Positions 1 through 8,654 of a DNA stretch of 64,000 nucleotides are shown piece after piece. Below the pieces are notes generated by a model that was given only the letters and a program-made list of their open reading frames with translations, made no database searches and was not told the DNA's origin. Position 1 is the stretch's first letter; every line of letters starts with the position of its first letter. The translations under genes and the position numbers were made by a program. This DNA comes from an uncultured Prochlorococcus sp. (GTDB taxonomy: Bacteria; Cyanobacteriota; Cyanobacteriia; PCC-6307; Cyanobiaceae): assembly GCA_902625845.1 (NCBI GenBank), contig CACOCT010000003.1, positions 1 through 64,000 on the forward strand. The letters are read 5' to 3'.

Positions 1-171
1 GAAACAAAAGTAGAAACTAAAGAAGAAACAAAAGAAGAAACTAAGGAAGAACCAAAAGTAGAATCGAAGGAAGAATCAAAAGCAGAAACTAAGGAAGAAC
101 CAAAAGCAGAAACTAAGGAAGATCCAAAATTTGAATCTAATGAAGACTCAAAAAAGGAAATTAAAGAATAA
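1..171 (+). CDS. C-terminal end of a Lys/Glu-rich low-complexity protein (partial)
   Basis: Frame 1 is open from the window edge to TAA at 169-171. The 56 visible residues are almost only K, E, T, S, A and P in a degenerate repeat of the form KEETKEEPKAET. The DNA carries matching imperfect tandem repeats (gaaactaaggaagaaccaaaa-like). Such tails are usually disordered and vary in copy number between strains. The N-terminal domain lies outside the window, so no function can be given. Confidence 0.8.
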   Translation, partial: ETKVETKEETKEETKEEPKVESKEESKAETKEEPKAETKEDPKFESNEDSKKEIKE

Positions 172-390
172 TCCAAGAATTACTAAAGTTAAATAAAAAA
201 ACTATTTTTAAATAAATTGAAATTCTAATTTGGATTAAGTATTTTTAATTATAACTATCTACTCTAAATTAATAAAATTTTTGATTAATTGAATTTAAAT
301 AAAAATAAATATGTATTTTATAAGTTCAAAATTTAAATATTCTTGTAATTACTGGTAATTAATTTATTAATAATCAAGTTAATTTTCGAA

Positions 391-792
391 TTATTCAAAA
401 TCAAACCCTATAAATAACTCTTTGTGAACAACAAGAACATCGAATAAAGAGGTACCTGCGGCTGGTGTTAATGGAATCTGATCTACACTAAAGGCTTCTG
501 CGCATAACAAATGTCCATCCCATCTAGTGTTATGTTCACTTATTTCAATTGACCAATCAATAACTTTTTTAAAATGGTCTGGCATCAATGACCCAATCTT
601 TCTCGAGATTTGGCATAAATTTGTAAGTATTGGAGGCTTTGAAGGCCTCTTAAGATCTTTAATTAAACTTGGCTGTGTAAAAACACTTGTATAACGTATG
701 TATTCTATTAACTCATAATCTTTTTCAGAAAGGTTAGCTTCTTTTAGAGCTTTTTCAAATTGATCTAGAGGAGTTATTGGCCTTTTTATCAT
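391..792 (-). CDS. Conserved hypothetical protein, 133 aa
   Basis: Uninterrupted 133-aa ORF with ordinary composition, a KRPITPLDQFEKAL amino end and no membrane segment or signal peptide. I do not recognise the family. Its ATG directly follows the stop of the 42-aa ORF upstream (TAA immediately followed by ATG), so the two are probably co-transcribed and translationally coupled. Confidence 0.7.
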   Translation of the reverse strand: MIKRPITPLDQFEKALKEANLSEKDYELIEYIRYTSVFTQPSLIKDLKRPSKPPILTNLCQISRKIGSLMPDHFKKVIDWSIEISEHNTRWDGHLLCAEAFSVDQIPLTPAAGTSLFDVLVVHKELFIGFDFE

Positions 793-921
793 TTAAGCCT
801 TATTTTTACCATCTATTATAAATTTTCTTCTGATAAAGAAAAATATTCCCGTCGTAATTATCATTACTGGTGCATGATAACTTAAGGTTGAAAAATATTC
901 TCCTAATGCTTGAGCATCCAT
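793..921 (-). CDS. Small single-TM protein, 42 aa
   Basis: Not in the ORF track. The minus strand from ATG at 921 encodes 42 aa with one hydrophobic segment (APVMIITTGIFFFI) followed by a basic tail (RRKFIIDGKNK), which predicts a cytoplasmic C terminus. The stop abuts the ATG of the 133-aa gene, supporting a real two-gene unit. The family is not recognised. Confidence 0.55.
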   Translation of the reverse strand: MDAQALGEYFSTLSYHAPVMIITTGIFFFIRRKFIIDGKNKA

Positions 922-1016
922 ATTTGAAAATTAAAATTAATATTAAAAAGTATATTATCTAGAAGTTTTTATTGTGATTTACAAGTGATTATTGTTATTA
1001 ATTTAAACTTTAGTAA

Positions 1017-1256
1017 TTAATCTTTTTTGATATTTTCGGCTTCATTTCCCTCACTCATATTATTATTTTTAATATTCTCAGGTTCATTAACTGCTTTATT
1101 TAATTCATTCTGAAATTCATTGGAAGCATTTTTAAGGCTTTGAAGAGTCTTACCAAGCTGTTTACCAAGTTCTGGAAGTTTTTTAGGACCAAATATTAGT
1201 AGTGCAAGTACAAGTATAACTGTAACTTCTGGCAAACCTACTCCAAAAATATTCAT
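1017..1256 (-). CDS. tatA: Sec-independent protein translocase subunit TatA
   Basis: TatA/Hcf106 protein of 79 aa. It has the short N-terminal membrane helix (PEVTVILVLALLIFGPKKLPELGKQLG) with the diagnostic FGPKKLPELG hinge, an amphipathic helix (residues ~25-45) and an acidic/lysine-rich tail. TatA oligomers form the pore that moves folded twin-arginine precursors across the thylakoid and plasma membranes. tatC is not in the window. Length and motif order are normal for the family. Confidence 0.95.
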   Translation of the reverse strand: MNIFGVGLPEVTVILVLALLIFGPKKLPELGKQLGKTLQSLKNASNEFQNELNKAVNEPENIKNNNMSEGNEAENIKKD

Positions 1257-1344
1257 AAAGAAATGATTTTAATTTGATTATATATTAGATATTTAATAAA
1301 AGCACTTAAGCAAATATTAGTACTTAATAAATAATCTTTAATTG

Positions 1345-1488
1345 TTAATTAAAAAATATTTTTTCAATAACTATTGCAGTTAAAGCACCTTTAAAAAAAA
1401 CGAACCAAAGCAATGAGTAATCAGTTAATCTTAATTTTTTTTGATACCAAGAAATCATTCTTTTGTGAGTTTGAATAATTTTTCTCAT
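1345..1488 (-). CDS. Small membrane-anchored protein, 47 aa
   Basis: Not in the ORF track. ATG at 1488, TAA at 1345-1347. A basic N terminus (MRKIIQTHKRMISWYQKKLR) is followed by one hydrophobic segment (LLWFVFFKGALTAIVI). The composition suits a real small protein, but no family is recognised. Confidence 0.5.
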   Translation of the reverse strand: MRKIIQTHKRMISWYQKKLRLTDYSLLWFVFFKGALTAIVIEKIFFN

Positions 1489-1666
1489 AATCAAAATTGC
1501 CTTTATTCTTTTTTAAATTTATACCTTGTATGAGATTTTTGAAAGTATTTAAATAATTAAAATAAATTTATTTAGCAATTAAGTAGGTAATCAATAAATA
1601 TTATTTGTTCTTTAGTAACATTTAATTTTTGAATATATTATTCTTAAAAAAGATAATCCCTAAGAA

Positions 1667-1906
1667 ATGAAAAAATTTTTCTTATCATTCTCTATTATAT
1701 TTTTTTTAAATCCTGTAAATGCTGTAACAACTAGGATGTTTAGAGTTTTAGATACTTGCGCGAGATACAGACTTAATGAATTGGATGCTTTTCAAGCTCT
1801 TGAAAAACTTAAATTACAAAATAATCAAAATAATCAATTAGAAGCAAAAGCAAAAATAAAAAAATATTGTTCCGTTTTTACACCCAACGAAAAAATAGAA
1901 TTTTAA
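1667..1906 (+). CDS. Secreted hypothetical protein, 79 aa
   Basis: Begins with a Sec signal peptide (MKKFFLSFSIIFFLNPVNA, likely cleavage after NA). The short mature domain has two cysteines (DTCARY and KYCSVF) that could form a disulfide. Similar small two-Cys exported proteins are common in Prochlorococcus. Its 3' end overlaps the upstream extension of the next ORF, but not the peroxiredoxin from its probable start. Confidence 0.65.
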   Translation: MKKFFLSFSIIFFLNPVNAVTTRMFRVLDTCARYRLNELDAFQALEKLKLQNNQNNQLEAKAKIKKYCSVFTPNEKIEF

Positions 1907-2016
1907 TCATTATTCAATTTGCTATTTATATTTACGCACTTATTTGTAGTATTTTTTACTTATCGTTTGCAAAAACATTAAAAAATTATTTAGGATATAT
2001 TTTTATACAAATTATC

Positions 2017-2466
2017 TTGAACATAGGAGAAAAAGTTCCTGAATTTCAAATGCTTGATCAAAACGGAATTCAGAGAACTAATAAGAAATTAAAATCACCT
2101 TTAGTGCTATTTTTTTACCCTAAAGACGATACCCCAGGTTGCACTATTGAAGTTTGCGGATTTAGAGATAAATATGACCTTTTTAAGGTACTTGGAGCTG
2201 AAGTATGGGGAGTAAGTAATGGGAATTCTGCAAGTCATTTATCATTTGCAAATAAAAATAAATTACAATATCCGCTTTTATGCGATACCAATGATTCTTT
2301 ACGCAAGATCTTTGGAGTTCCAAAAGTACTTGGTTTACTTGATGGTAGGGTCACATATGTAATTGACAGAAAAGGAATTGTTAGACATATTTACAGAGAT
2401 TTATTAAATGGTCCTGCTCATATTAAAGAAGCAATAAGAGTATTGAAAGAACTTCAAAATCAATAA
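2017..2466 (+). CDS. bcp: Peroxiredoxin Q / BCP-type thiol peroxidase
   Basis: Reduces H2O2 and alkyl hydroperoxides with thioredoxin. The core motif DDTPGCTIEVCGFRD holds the peroxidatic Cys (PGCT) and a resolving Cys five residues later, as in PrxQ/BCP. The track ORF starts at 1867 with a hydrophobic lead that overlaps the previous gene. I prefer the in-frame TTG at 2017 (LNIGEKVPEFQ), which gives 149 aa, the usual length. The longer form would add a membrane anchor and cannot be excluded. Confidence 0.9.
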   Translation: MNIGEKVPEFQMLDQNGIQRTNKKLKSPLVLFFYPKDDTPGCTIEVCGFRDKYDLFKVLGAEVWGVSNGNSASHLSFANKNKLQYPLLCDTNDSLRKIFGVPKVLGLLDGRVTYVIDRKGIVRHIYRDLLNGPAHIKEAIRVLKELQNQ

Positions 2467-2526
2467 GAACGTCTATTCTTGATGTTAAGATTGCTTAATA
2501 ATTTCTTAAAAAACTAAAATTTTAAA

Positions 2527-2799
2527 ATGACAAAAGTTGGTTTAAAAGCAGTTGATGAAGCCATAGCTAATGGAGTTGATCTTGATGGAACGACTATTCC
2601 ATCCAAAATGCTTGATTTATATAATAGAATTATGTTTGAAGAAAATAAAAGAAAGAGAAGCGGTGTCAAAAAATCAATGAGAAATAGATGTGTTAAAACA
2701 GGATCAAAACATTTTGATAAAGACACTTTAAATAGTATGCTAATTGATGCAGGTTGGGAGGGTTTAAAAGATAAAGAGATTACTTTTTTCTATGGATAA
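2527..2799 (+). CDS. Conserved hypothetical protein, 90 aa
   Basis: Soluble, basic in the middle (NKRKRSGVKKSMRNR), with an acidic start and a GWEGLKDKEI ending. The minus-strand track ORF 2514-2726 is its shadow. No family is recognised. The basic stretch could bind nucleic acid, but that is a guess. Confidence 0.6.
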   Translation: MTKVGLKAVDEAIANGVDLDGTTIPSKMLDLYNRIMFEENKRKRSGVKKSMRNRCVKTGSKHFDKDTLNSMLIDAGWEGLKDKEITFFYG

Positions 2800-2840
2800 A
2801 ACTTTATTAATATCGCAGATTTTTCATTCTTTTTTGAAAA

Positions 2841-3044
2841 ATGATTGATAACAATATTAGAAAAATAGCAGAAAAGCTCAACCAGTTAGCTTGTAAGGAG
2901 TGCACAAAAGGATGGATATCTGATCGTGATCAATCTACGGATCCGATTAAAGATATTTTAGATTGCTTCGAAAATGGACTAATTACAAATAAATTGAAAG
3001 ATAGGCTTATCAAAGAAACTAATGAAATTAAAAATAAAATTTAA
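2841..3044 (+). CDS. Conserved hypothetical protein, 67 aa
   Basis: Predicted largely helical and soluble, with two cysteines close together (LACKECTKGW). It lies 41 bp after the previous gene on the same strand. The family is not recognised. Confidence 0.55.
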   Translation: MIDNNIRKIAEKLNQLACKECTKGWISDRDQSTDPIKDILDCFENGLITNKLKDRLIKETNEIKNKI

Positions 3045-3160
3045 TCTCTTATAAATTTGATTTGTTTTAATGTAAAATTTAAACTAATTTATTAAAACAA
3101 ATAAACAATCCATCTTTAAAAATAGATATAAGCAATAATTATTTGAATTATAAATTAAAA

Positions 3161-3334
3161 ATGTTTAATGACTTTGCAGTTGCATTCAGTGAAATGGGAT
3201 TACGTAAATGGCAAATAATAGCAACGAGTATAAGCTTTATTGTTTTTCCAATTACTTTTTTTATTTCTTCAAAGAATTTTGACGCTGAGGCAGTATATGG
3301 GTGGATGATGGAAAAGCCTAAAAAGAATAAATAA
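3161..3334 (+). CDS. Small single-TM protein, 57 aa
   Basis: The track starts at TTG 3143. The in-frame ATG at 3161 (MFNDFAVAFSEMG) is a better start. One membrane span (IIATSISFIVFPITFFI) and a short charged tail (MEKPKKNK). The family is not recognised. Confidence 0.6.
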   Translation: MFNDFAVAFSEMGLRKWQIIATSISFIVFPITFFISSKNFDAEAVYGWMMEKPKKNK

Positions 3335-3412
3335 ACTATTTTGAATAGGGAACAAACTGATGCTAAGAATTTAAAATACTTGCTAATTATGTAATTAGAA
3401 ATATAAAATCTA

Positions 3413-3580
3413 ATGTCTACTACTTCTTACTTAATGCATATACTTTTTGGTCAAGCATCAGGAATGAATAGTGATTTTATTCTTGTTATAATACCAATCC
3501 TTTCTATTATAGTCTTGATGTTTGGTATAAGATCTATCTTTTTCGATACAAGTAAAACTAAGCTAAAAAAACAAAGATAA
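3413..3580 (+). CDS. Small single-TM protein, 55 aa
   Basis: Not in the ORF track. ATG at 3413, TAA at 3578-3580. The protein has a strong hydrophobic span (DFILVIIPILSIIVLMFGI) followed by a basic tail (KTKLKKQR). It is on the same strand as the preceding small membrane protein. No family is recognised. Confidence 0.55.
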   Translation: MSTTSYLMHILFGQASGMNSDFILVIIPILSIIVLMFGIRSIFFDTSKTKLKKQR

Positions 3581-3640
3581 ATATCAACCCTTTTAATTTT
3601 TCTTTAAAAAAAGTTGTGTGATTTCTAAGAATAATTTAAT

Positions 3641-3949
3641 TTATTTACTATTTTCTTTAAAAAGTTTTAAAGATTTTTTATGAGCTAAATTAGCTTCTAT
3701 TACGGTTACAACTGAAATAAAAGATAGTCCAGCTAAGCCTATTAATTGGTCTGATTGAGTTGGGTCCTTATCTCCTTGTAAGAGTATTCCTAGAACAAAC
3801 CATACTAGAACTGCTCCTGCTGTAAGAAAATAAGGTAACCATCTTCTCTGGTAAATGTAACCAGTACCTAAACCAGGGAAGAAATTTAATAATGATGCAA
3901 CCCAACCGCTGGATGAAGCTAAAATTTGATCTTTGTTTATATTTTCCAA
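3641..3949 (-). CDS. Membrane protein, 102 aa
   Basis: Three hydrophobic stretches: around WVASLLNFFPGLGTGYIYQRRW, YFLTAGAVLVWFVLGILL and GLAGLSFISVVTVIEA. The FFPGLGTGYIYQ loop between the first spans recalls TM2-like small membrane proteins, but the resemblance is too weak for a family call. C-terminal tail is basic. Confidence 0.65.
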   Translation of the reverse strand: MENINKDQILASSSGWVASLLNFFPGLGTGYIYQRRWLPYFLTAGAVLVWFVLGILLQGDKDPTQSDQLIGLAGLSFISVVTVIEANLAHKKSLKLFKENSK

Positions 3950-4017
3950 GAAATTTTAAAGTTTAGTTTATTTTAAAGTTATAAATTAAAAAATTGGGAA
4001 AAAATTTAGTTTAATAT

Positions 4018-4134
4018 TTATTTGAAAACTAAAGCCCACCCTGTCACCGCAAAGAGAAATACTGCAAGTGCAAACAAACTCTTGCTGTTAGCTTTACCTT
4101 TTTTATCGGTAGATTTAAAAGGAATAAGTCCCAT
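4018..4134 (-). CDS. Small single-TM protein, 38 aa
   Basis: Not in the ORF track. ATG at 4134, TAA at 4018-4020. A polar lysine-rich N terminus (PFKSTDKKGKANSK) precedes one C-terminal span (LFALAVFLFAVTGWALVF). Size and shape resemble small photosystem subunits or stress peptides, but it matches none that I know. Confidence 0.5.
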   Translation of the reverse strand: MGLIPFKSTDKKGKANSKSLFALAVFLFAVTGWALVFK

Positions 4135-4419
4135 GTTTTTAAAAATTTTTTTTATCATACATCATTTTTTTTCTCTAAGGATAATGATTATTAACTTGTA
4201 AAAAAACAAATAATAGGTTAAGCAAATTTGGTTATAAGCAATTAGGTTTATTCTTCTATCAAATTTGCACATAAAAAAACTTTGGTTATTTATAATCAAC
4301 CGGTATTTAAAAAGTTTATATAATATATTTATATTTAATATATGCATTAATTATTATTATTATTATTTAATTGGTGAAGAAAATATTTAATTTATATTCA
4401 AATAAATTTTGATTAGATT

Positions 4420-4854
4420 ATGAAATTATTAATAAATACTAATTTATCAATACCCTGTAAGGAGTTTAAATGGCGTTTCTCTAGATCTTCTGGATCAGGA
4501 GGACAAAAAGTAAATAAAACTGATAGTAAAGTTGAAATTATTTTTGATATTAAGAATTCAAAATTCTTGAATGAATTTCAGAAAATAAAATTAAGAAAGA
4601 ATCTAAACAAGAAACTAGTAAATGACTGCATTTGCATTATTGTTAAAGATCAAAGGACTCAGGGACATAATCGTCAATTAGCTTTAAAGCGCATGGCTAA
4701 GTTAATAAAAGATACTTTAAATAAAAAAACAATATATAGAATAAAAACTAAACCATCAATATCAGCCCAAAATAAGAGAATTGAAGAAAAAAAGAAAAGG
4801 AGTGAATTGAAGAATACTAGAAGATTTAGGTATTTCGAGGGAAATTACGATTAG
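4420..4854 (+). CDS. arfB: Alternative ribosome-rescue factor ArfB (YaeJ/ICT1 family)
   Basis: Stand-alone class-I release-factor domain that hydrolyses peptidyl-tRNA on stalled ribosomes. The catalytic loop SSGSGGQKVNKT (residues ~26-37) contains the universal GGQ, followed by the usual KVEI strand. The C-terminal tail is basic (KRIEEKKKRSELKNTRRFR), as expected for the part that enters the empty mRNA channel. At 144 aa it is normal for ArfB and lacks codon-recognition domains. Confidence 0.93.
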   Translation: MKLLINTNLSIPCKEFKWRFSRSSGSGGQKVNKTDSKVEIIFDIKNSKFLNEFQKIKLRKNLNKKLVNDCICIIVKDQRTQGHNRQLALKRMAKLIKDTLNKKTIYRIKTKPSISAQNKRIEEKKKRSELKNTRRFRYFEGNYD

Positions 4855-5026
4855 ATTATTTTGAGAATTAATGCACATAATTAATCTTTTGAAAATTAAA
4901 TGCGAATAATTTTTTTTAAAACAAATAAAGTTTACAGATTAAATTAAACTATCTCCTTAATTTGTAAATATTTTTCTTGACAAAGAAAACAAGATTTTTT
5001 ATTGTTTTCAACAAGACAATTAATCA

Positions 5027-5176
5027 ATGCAACAACAAAAAGGTATAACTATTGAAGCAGGTGTTAAAAGACTCTCTTCTTTAATGAAAAAGGGACTAAT
5101 AACAGAAGAAGAGTTCTTGTCTGCAGAAGAACTGATTATTCAGAGCGAAATGGAAATTCCTCCTGATAAGAAATAA
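5027..5176 (+). CDS. Small SHOCT-like protein, 49 aa
   Basis: Not in the ORF track. ATG at 5027, TAA at 5174-5176. The middle (RLSSLMKKGLITEEEFLSAEELI) fits the short C-terminal (SHOCT) domain pattern, L..L...GLIT.EEF, a small oligomerisation or lipid-contact helix pair. Here it forms almost the whole protein. Role unknown. Confidence 0.6.
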   Translation: MQQQKGITIEAGVKRLSSLMKKGLITEEEFLSAEELIIQSEMEIPPDKK

Positions 5177-5182
5177 AAATTA

Positions 5183-5350
5183 CTAAGTACTTATAAAAGT
5201 ACCTCTTGGATAAAGTCTGGCAATTTTTTTAAATTGAGTAAATTTTTTCTTTTTCATATCATGTTTGTATCTTTTCAGCATGAAAATATAATTTATAGTT
5301 CCAATTATCATTAATAAAAAGAGAAATTCAAATCCGGCTACAAAATTCAT
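5183..5350 (-). CDS. Small single-TM protein, 55 aa
   Basis: Not in the ORF track. ATG at 5350, TAG at 5183-5185. An N-terminal membrane span (FEFLFLLMIIGTINYIFML) is followed by a very basic tail (KRYKHDMKKKKFTQFKK). It converges with the SHOCT-like gene. Not recognised. Confidence 0.5.
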   Translation of the reverse strand: MNFVAGFEFLFLLMIIGTINYIFMLKRYKHDMKKKKFTQFKKIARLYPRGTFIST

Positions 5351-5577
5351 ATCAAATAAAAATTATATTTTTAATCTGACAAATTTTTTTTTATAAAACA
5401 TCAGTATTTATATCTAGTTCCTACTAATAATTTTTATATTTATAAAAAATATTTTGGTTCTTTATATGATTTACTTATTACTTCTTTTAACAAATATCCG
5501 ATATTTTATGTAAACTTAAAGCAAACTTTTTATTTATCTAATACAAATTAATTGACTTTTTTTTAAACCCTTAATAA

Positions 5578-5832
5578 ATGACAAAAAATAAAAAATCTTT
5601 AGCAAAAATTATAGAAAAGCTTCAAGAAGATGAGGAACATACTAATTTTAAAAAATGGAATGAGGATTTGTTCTCAAAATTTATTTTATTATTTCCAACC
5701 GCTATATTTTTAATTACCTTTTTAAGGATCAATAATGATAAATCTTTTATTGATTTATTTAGTTTTTTATTAGTAGCATCAATTTTGGTTTTATTTGGAG
5801 TGGCTTTAAATTTTATTCTCACCAAAAAATAA
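5578..5832 (+). CDS. Two-TM membrane protein, 84 aa
   Basis: A polar, charged N terminus (~30 aa) precedes two membrane spans (FILLFPTAIFLITFL and LFSFLLVASILVLFGVALNFI). The antisense track ORF 5622-5825 is its shadow. The family is not recognised. Confidence 0.6.
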   Translation: MTKNKKSLAKIIEKLQEDEEHTNFKKWNEDLFSKFILLFPTAIFLITFLRINNDKSFIDLFSFLLVASILVLFGVALNFILTKK

Positions 5833-5975
5833 ATATTGATTTATTTGAAAGTAAAAGTTAGTTGATTAAGTTGTAATTTAATTTCTTAAATAATCAATTT
5901 ACACAATACTTTGATAATTTTGGTACTTGGATATGGTGATCATTCAGTTATGGTATTTAGGATTTAAATCAAAAA

Positions 5976-6182
5976 ATGCAAATACTTGTTGTTGGTATAG
6001 GTTTACTAATTGGTTTATTAATTAGTTGGATATATGGTCTCTCAGGTGGGGATGTGTTTGTTTGGATATTCTGTTTATATTTAGGTTTGGAGGTTGGTCA
6101 GATGATTTTTTCAGATGATAGTAACGATGATGATGATGATTTTGATGGAGGAATTTTGACTCCTGTATATCAAGGAATTTAA
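5976..6182 (+). CDS. Membrane protein with acidic tail, 68 aa
   Basis: Two hydrophobic segments (ILVVGIGLLIGLLISWIYG and VFVWIFCLYLGLEVGQMIF) are followed by a run of Asp/Ser (SDDSNDDDDDFDGG). The polyacidic stretch could bind cations or a basic partner; this is only a guess. Confidence 0.6.
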   Translation: MQILVVGIGLLIGLLISWIYGLSGGDVFVWIFCLYLGLEVGQMIFSDDSNDDDDDFDGGILTPVYQGI

Positions 6183-6220
6183 TTAACTTTTCAATAATTA
6201 TTACTTATAATTTTTCCAAG

Positions 6221-6433
6221 TTATTTAAATCCTTTTCTCACAATCCATAAATAATAAGTAAGCCAAATTGGCGGCAGATACTTAAATAATTCCCCTAATT
6301 TATTTATATAGAAAGGTGTGCTTTCATATGTTATTAGTTCAATCACAAATGATGATAACAAGATCCAAATAGCGATACTAATAATATTTGCCCCTAATAA
6401 AGCGAACTTATTCTTTTTAAAAATCTTTGGCAT
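6221..6433 (-). CDS. Two-TM membrane protein, 70 aa
   Basis: Basic N terminus (MPKIFKKNKF), two hydrophobic spans (NIISIAIWILLSSFVIELI and YLPPIWLTYYLWIV) and a short RKGFK end. Not recognised. Confidence 0.55.
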   Translation of the reverse strand: MPKIFKKNKFALLGANIISIAIWILLSSFVIELITYESTPFYINKLGELFKYLPPIWLTYYLWIVRKGFK

Positions 6434-6554
6434 GTTAATTTTACTTCTTAAACATAACTTATAAATAACAAAGATAATTCACAAGCAATATTAATAATAT
6501 TTTTATTAAATAGATTTTTGATAATATAAATAATTAATAATTGAACCCAAAGTT

Positions 6555-6680
6555 ATGTCATCACCTATGAAAGATTTTCTAGATCAGTTTTTTGAATTAT
6601 GTAAAAAATATCAGGAAGAAATTAAACCTGCAATTATGGCAGAGATATTAAGAGATTATGCAGATAGATTAGAGGGATAA
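6555..6680 (+). CDS. Small helical protein, 41 aa
   Basis: Not in the ORF track. ATG at 6555, TAA at 6678-6680. Its second half (EIKPAIMAEILRDYADRLEG) resembles the middle of the 70-aa protein at 14911 (YVADMLRDIADALIS), so the two may be distant paralogues. No function known. Confidence 0.5.
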   Translation: MSSPMKDFLDQFFELCKKYQEEIKPAIMAEILRDYADRLEG

Positions 6681-6936
6681 AAACGAAGATAAGATTTCTT
6701 TGTTTTGTTTTCTAAAAGGTATTTATGATGCTTTAGATTACAGGAACTCTAAATAATTAGCGTTAGTAGCTTTAATTATTAATCAATTTAATCAAGGAAG
6801 TATTTTAAAGAATTAAAATCAAGGTTAAATAGGATTCTTCCAGAAAATATTTTGTATAACAAAAAAACTTTAATAAAAAATTTTGAATTATAAGGTTAAT
6901 AGATCTAAATAACTTATTAAATTCGAAAAATTTAGA

Positions 6937-7110
6937 TTAAAGAAAAATACCTTTGCTTTGAATAAACATATGAAAATTAGGATTACTAAGATACATGTTA
7001 AAAAAAAGTTTTATTGAAAAAAATACTAAAGCTGAAATTGCAAATAAAGAAATTAAAAATGATCTTTTTTCAATTTTTTGATTATTAAAATACAATTTTT
7101 TCAATTTCAT
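6937..7110 (-). CDS. Possible small single-TM protein, 57 aa
   Basis: Not in the ORF track. ATG at 7110 and TAA at 6937-6939. Basic N terminus, one span (FLISLFAISALVFFSIKLFF), short polar tail. It lies 80 bp downstream of the glycosyltransferase on the same strand and could be the last gene of that transcript. The region is very AT-rich, so this may be chance. Upstream of it, 6681-6936 holds nothing I can support. Confidence 0.4.
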   Translation of the reverse strand: MKLKKLYFNNQKIEKRSFLISLFAISALVFFSIKLFFNMYLSNPNFHMFIQSKGIFL

Positions 7111-7190
7111 AAAAAGTTTAAGGTCTATAGAATTTTTAGCAAAAAATATTTGAATATTTTTAAAATTAAATGTTTTATTTAGATTGATTA

Positions 7191-8378
7191 CTAAGAACTA
7201 GATAAATTTCTTCCCTTCCAAGTCCAACCTTTGCCTGTATATGTTTTATAAATTGAAAGTAAGCTTATGTATAAAACAACTATTCCACCTAAGCCACTTA
7301 AAAACCAATATTTTTCTGGAATATTGTACTGAGCTTTTAACCAATACCTTTTGCATATGTAAGTAAAAATTGACATAAATGAAATAAAACCTACATTTAA
7401 AAAACTTGTATTTTGGTTTTTCAAAACAATAATTATTGATATGCTAAAAAGTAACCAAGGCATACTATAAGTTAAAAAAACATAAACAGATGCTGATATT
7501 GACTTGAGGAAATTTTTTTCTAAACCTAAAAACCAATTTTTGCTCCATCCTTCGATTAATGTATTGAAATCTTTATACATATTTAAAGAGATATCTTTAA
7601 TTGCTATGAGAAAATTTAATTTTAAATTACTATCTTTAATCTTTTTTGCTAACGCAAGATCTTCAACAACTTCATCATGAGTACCCTCATGTCCTTTGAT
7701 AAATTTATATGAATCGCTTTTGAAAAGCATAAAAGGGCCTGCAGCAAAGGCAATATCACTATCCTTGTTGTTGGTATCAGAGATGGGGAAACCTATCATT
7801 AATAAACTAGTCATGATTGGTTGAACCATCCACTCTGCTAAGCAGTTACAGTTTACTTTTGGGGCTAGTGATAATAAATCTATACTTTCTTTAGATGCTT
7901 TCGCTAATGCTTTAAGAATACAATTTTCACCAACTACAACATCTGCATCAATAAATAGTATCCATTCAGAATTGATTTCTTTTGAACCAACATAACATGG
8001 CCAATTCTTTCCTACCCATCTTTTATCAGTTGGTCTTGGACCTGATGAAATTATTTCTAATTCTTCAGGATTCTTAGAGACTTGATTTTTAAAATTTTCA
8101 ACTTTTGAAAAGGTTTTATCATTACTCGAATCATCCACTACTAAAGTCTTAAATTGAATACTAGGTCTTGATATCTGATTTAATGCATTTAAACAGTTAA
8201 TTATATTTATTTCTTCGTTATAAGCAGGAATTATGACGGTAAGACTTGTATCTATTGGTTCTTTAGAACAATTAACTTGTAGAAAAGGTGCTTTTTTAAA
8301 GATATAAATTTCTATTAAAATAGAACTAATAACTAGTGCAAAAGTTAAGATTGAAATTAGTAATAAAACTATATTCAT
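7191..8378 (-). CDS. Family 2 glycosyltransferase, membrane-bound (HpnB/CruG-like)
   Basis: GT-A glycosyltransferase of 395 aa. After an N-terminal anchor (residues ~1-22) come the nucleotide-sugar motifs TVIIPAYNEE, VVDDSSND and the metal-binding FIDADV. The GKNWPC segment and the E-x5-D element (THDEVVEDLALAK) recall the HpnB hopanoid-linked and CruG carotenoid glycosyltransferases. Three or four spans follow near the C terminus (e.g. YSMPWLLFSISIIIVL). It probably glycosylates a lipid at the membrane; the acceptor is unknown. Confidence 0.8.
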   Translation of the reverse strand: MNIVLLLISILTFALVISSILIEIYIFKKAPFLQVNCSKEPIDTSLTVIIPAYNEEINIINCLNALNQISRPSIQFKTLVVDDSSNDKTFSKVENFKNQVSKNPEELEIISSGPRPTDKRWVGKNWPCYVGSKEINSEWILFIDADVVVGENCILKALAKASKESIDLLSLAPKVNCNCLAEWMVQPIMTSLLMIGFPISDTNNKDSDIAFAAGPFMLFKSDSYKFIKGHEGTHDEVVEDLALAKKIKDSNLKLNFLIAIKDISLNMYKDFNTLIEGWSKNWFLGLEKNFLKSISASVYVFLTYSMPWLLFSISIIIVLKNQNTSFLNVGFISFMSIFTYICKRYWLKAQYNIPEKYWFLSGLGGIVVLYISLLSIYKTYTGKGWTWKGRNLSSS

Positions 8379-8534
8379 ATCTAAAACTAATTACATTAAT
8401 AAATATATCTCAATTTTGATCTGTAGCTAATAAATTGATAACACCATACAAGACATAAATATTACTTTTTAATAGTTTTATAAATACTTGCTAATATATT
8501 TAAGTTATATTAATAGTCAGATAATAATAATTTA

Positions 8535-8639
8535 ATGGAAAATTCTCAACAACTAATTCTTATGGCGACTGCTTTACTTATAGTGATTTTTGCTGGGACA
8601 CTCGCTTTGAGGCTTGGGGTTGGTTTGAAAAATGATTAA
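8535..8639 (+). CDS. 34-aa single-TM peptide resembling photosystem I PsaM
   Basis: Not in the ORF track. ATG at 8535, TAA at 8637-8639. One helix with the ending FAGTLALRLGVGLKND. The 'ALRLG..L' pattern at the end of a ~30-aa single-span protein is like PsaM (subunit XII of photosystem I). The match is short and the last residues (KND rather than LYK) differ, so the call is tentative. It lies 15 bp before the next ORF. Confidence 0.45.
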   Translation: MENSQQLILMATALLIVIFAGTLALRLGVGLKND

Positions 8640-8654
8640 AAACCGATAATAAGG

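Noticed and set aside
4162-4347. 61-aa minus-strand ORF
   Set aside because: Sequence is mostly I, L, N, Y and K from AT-rich DNA, with no domain or coupling to a neighbour; likely chance.
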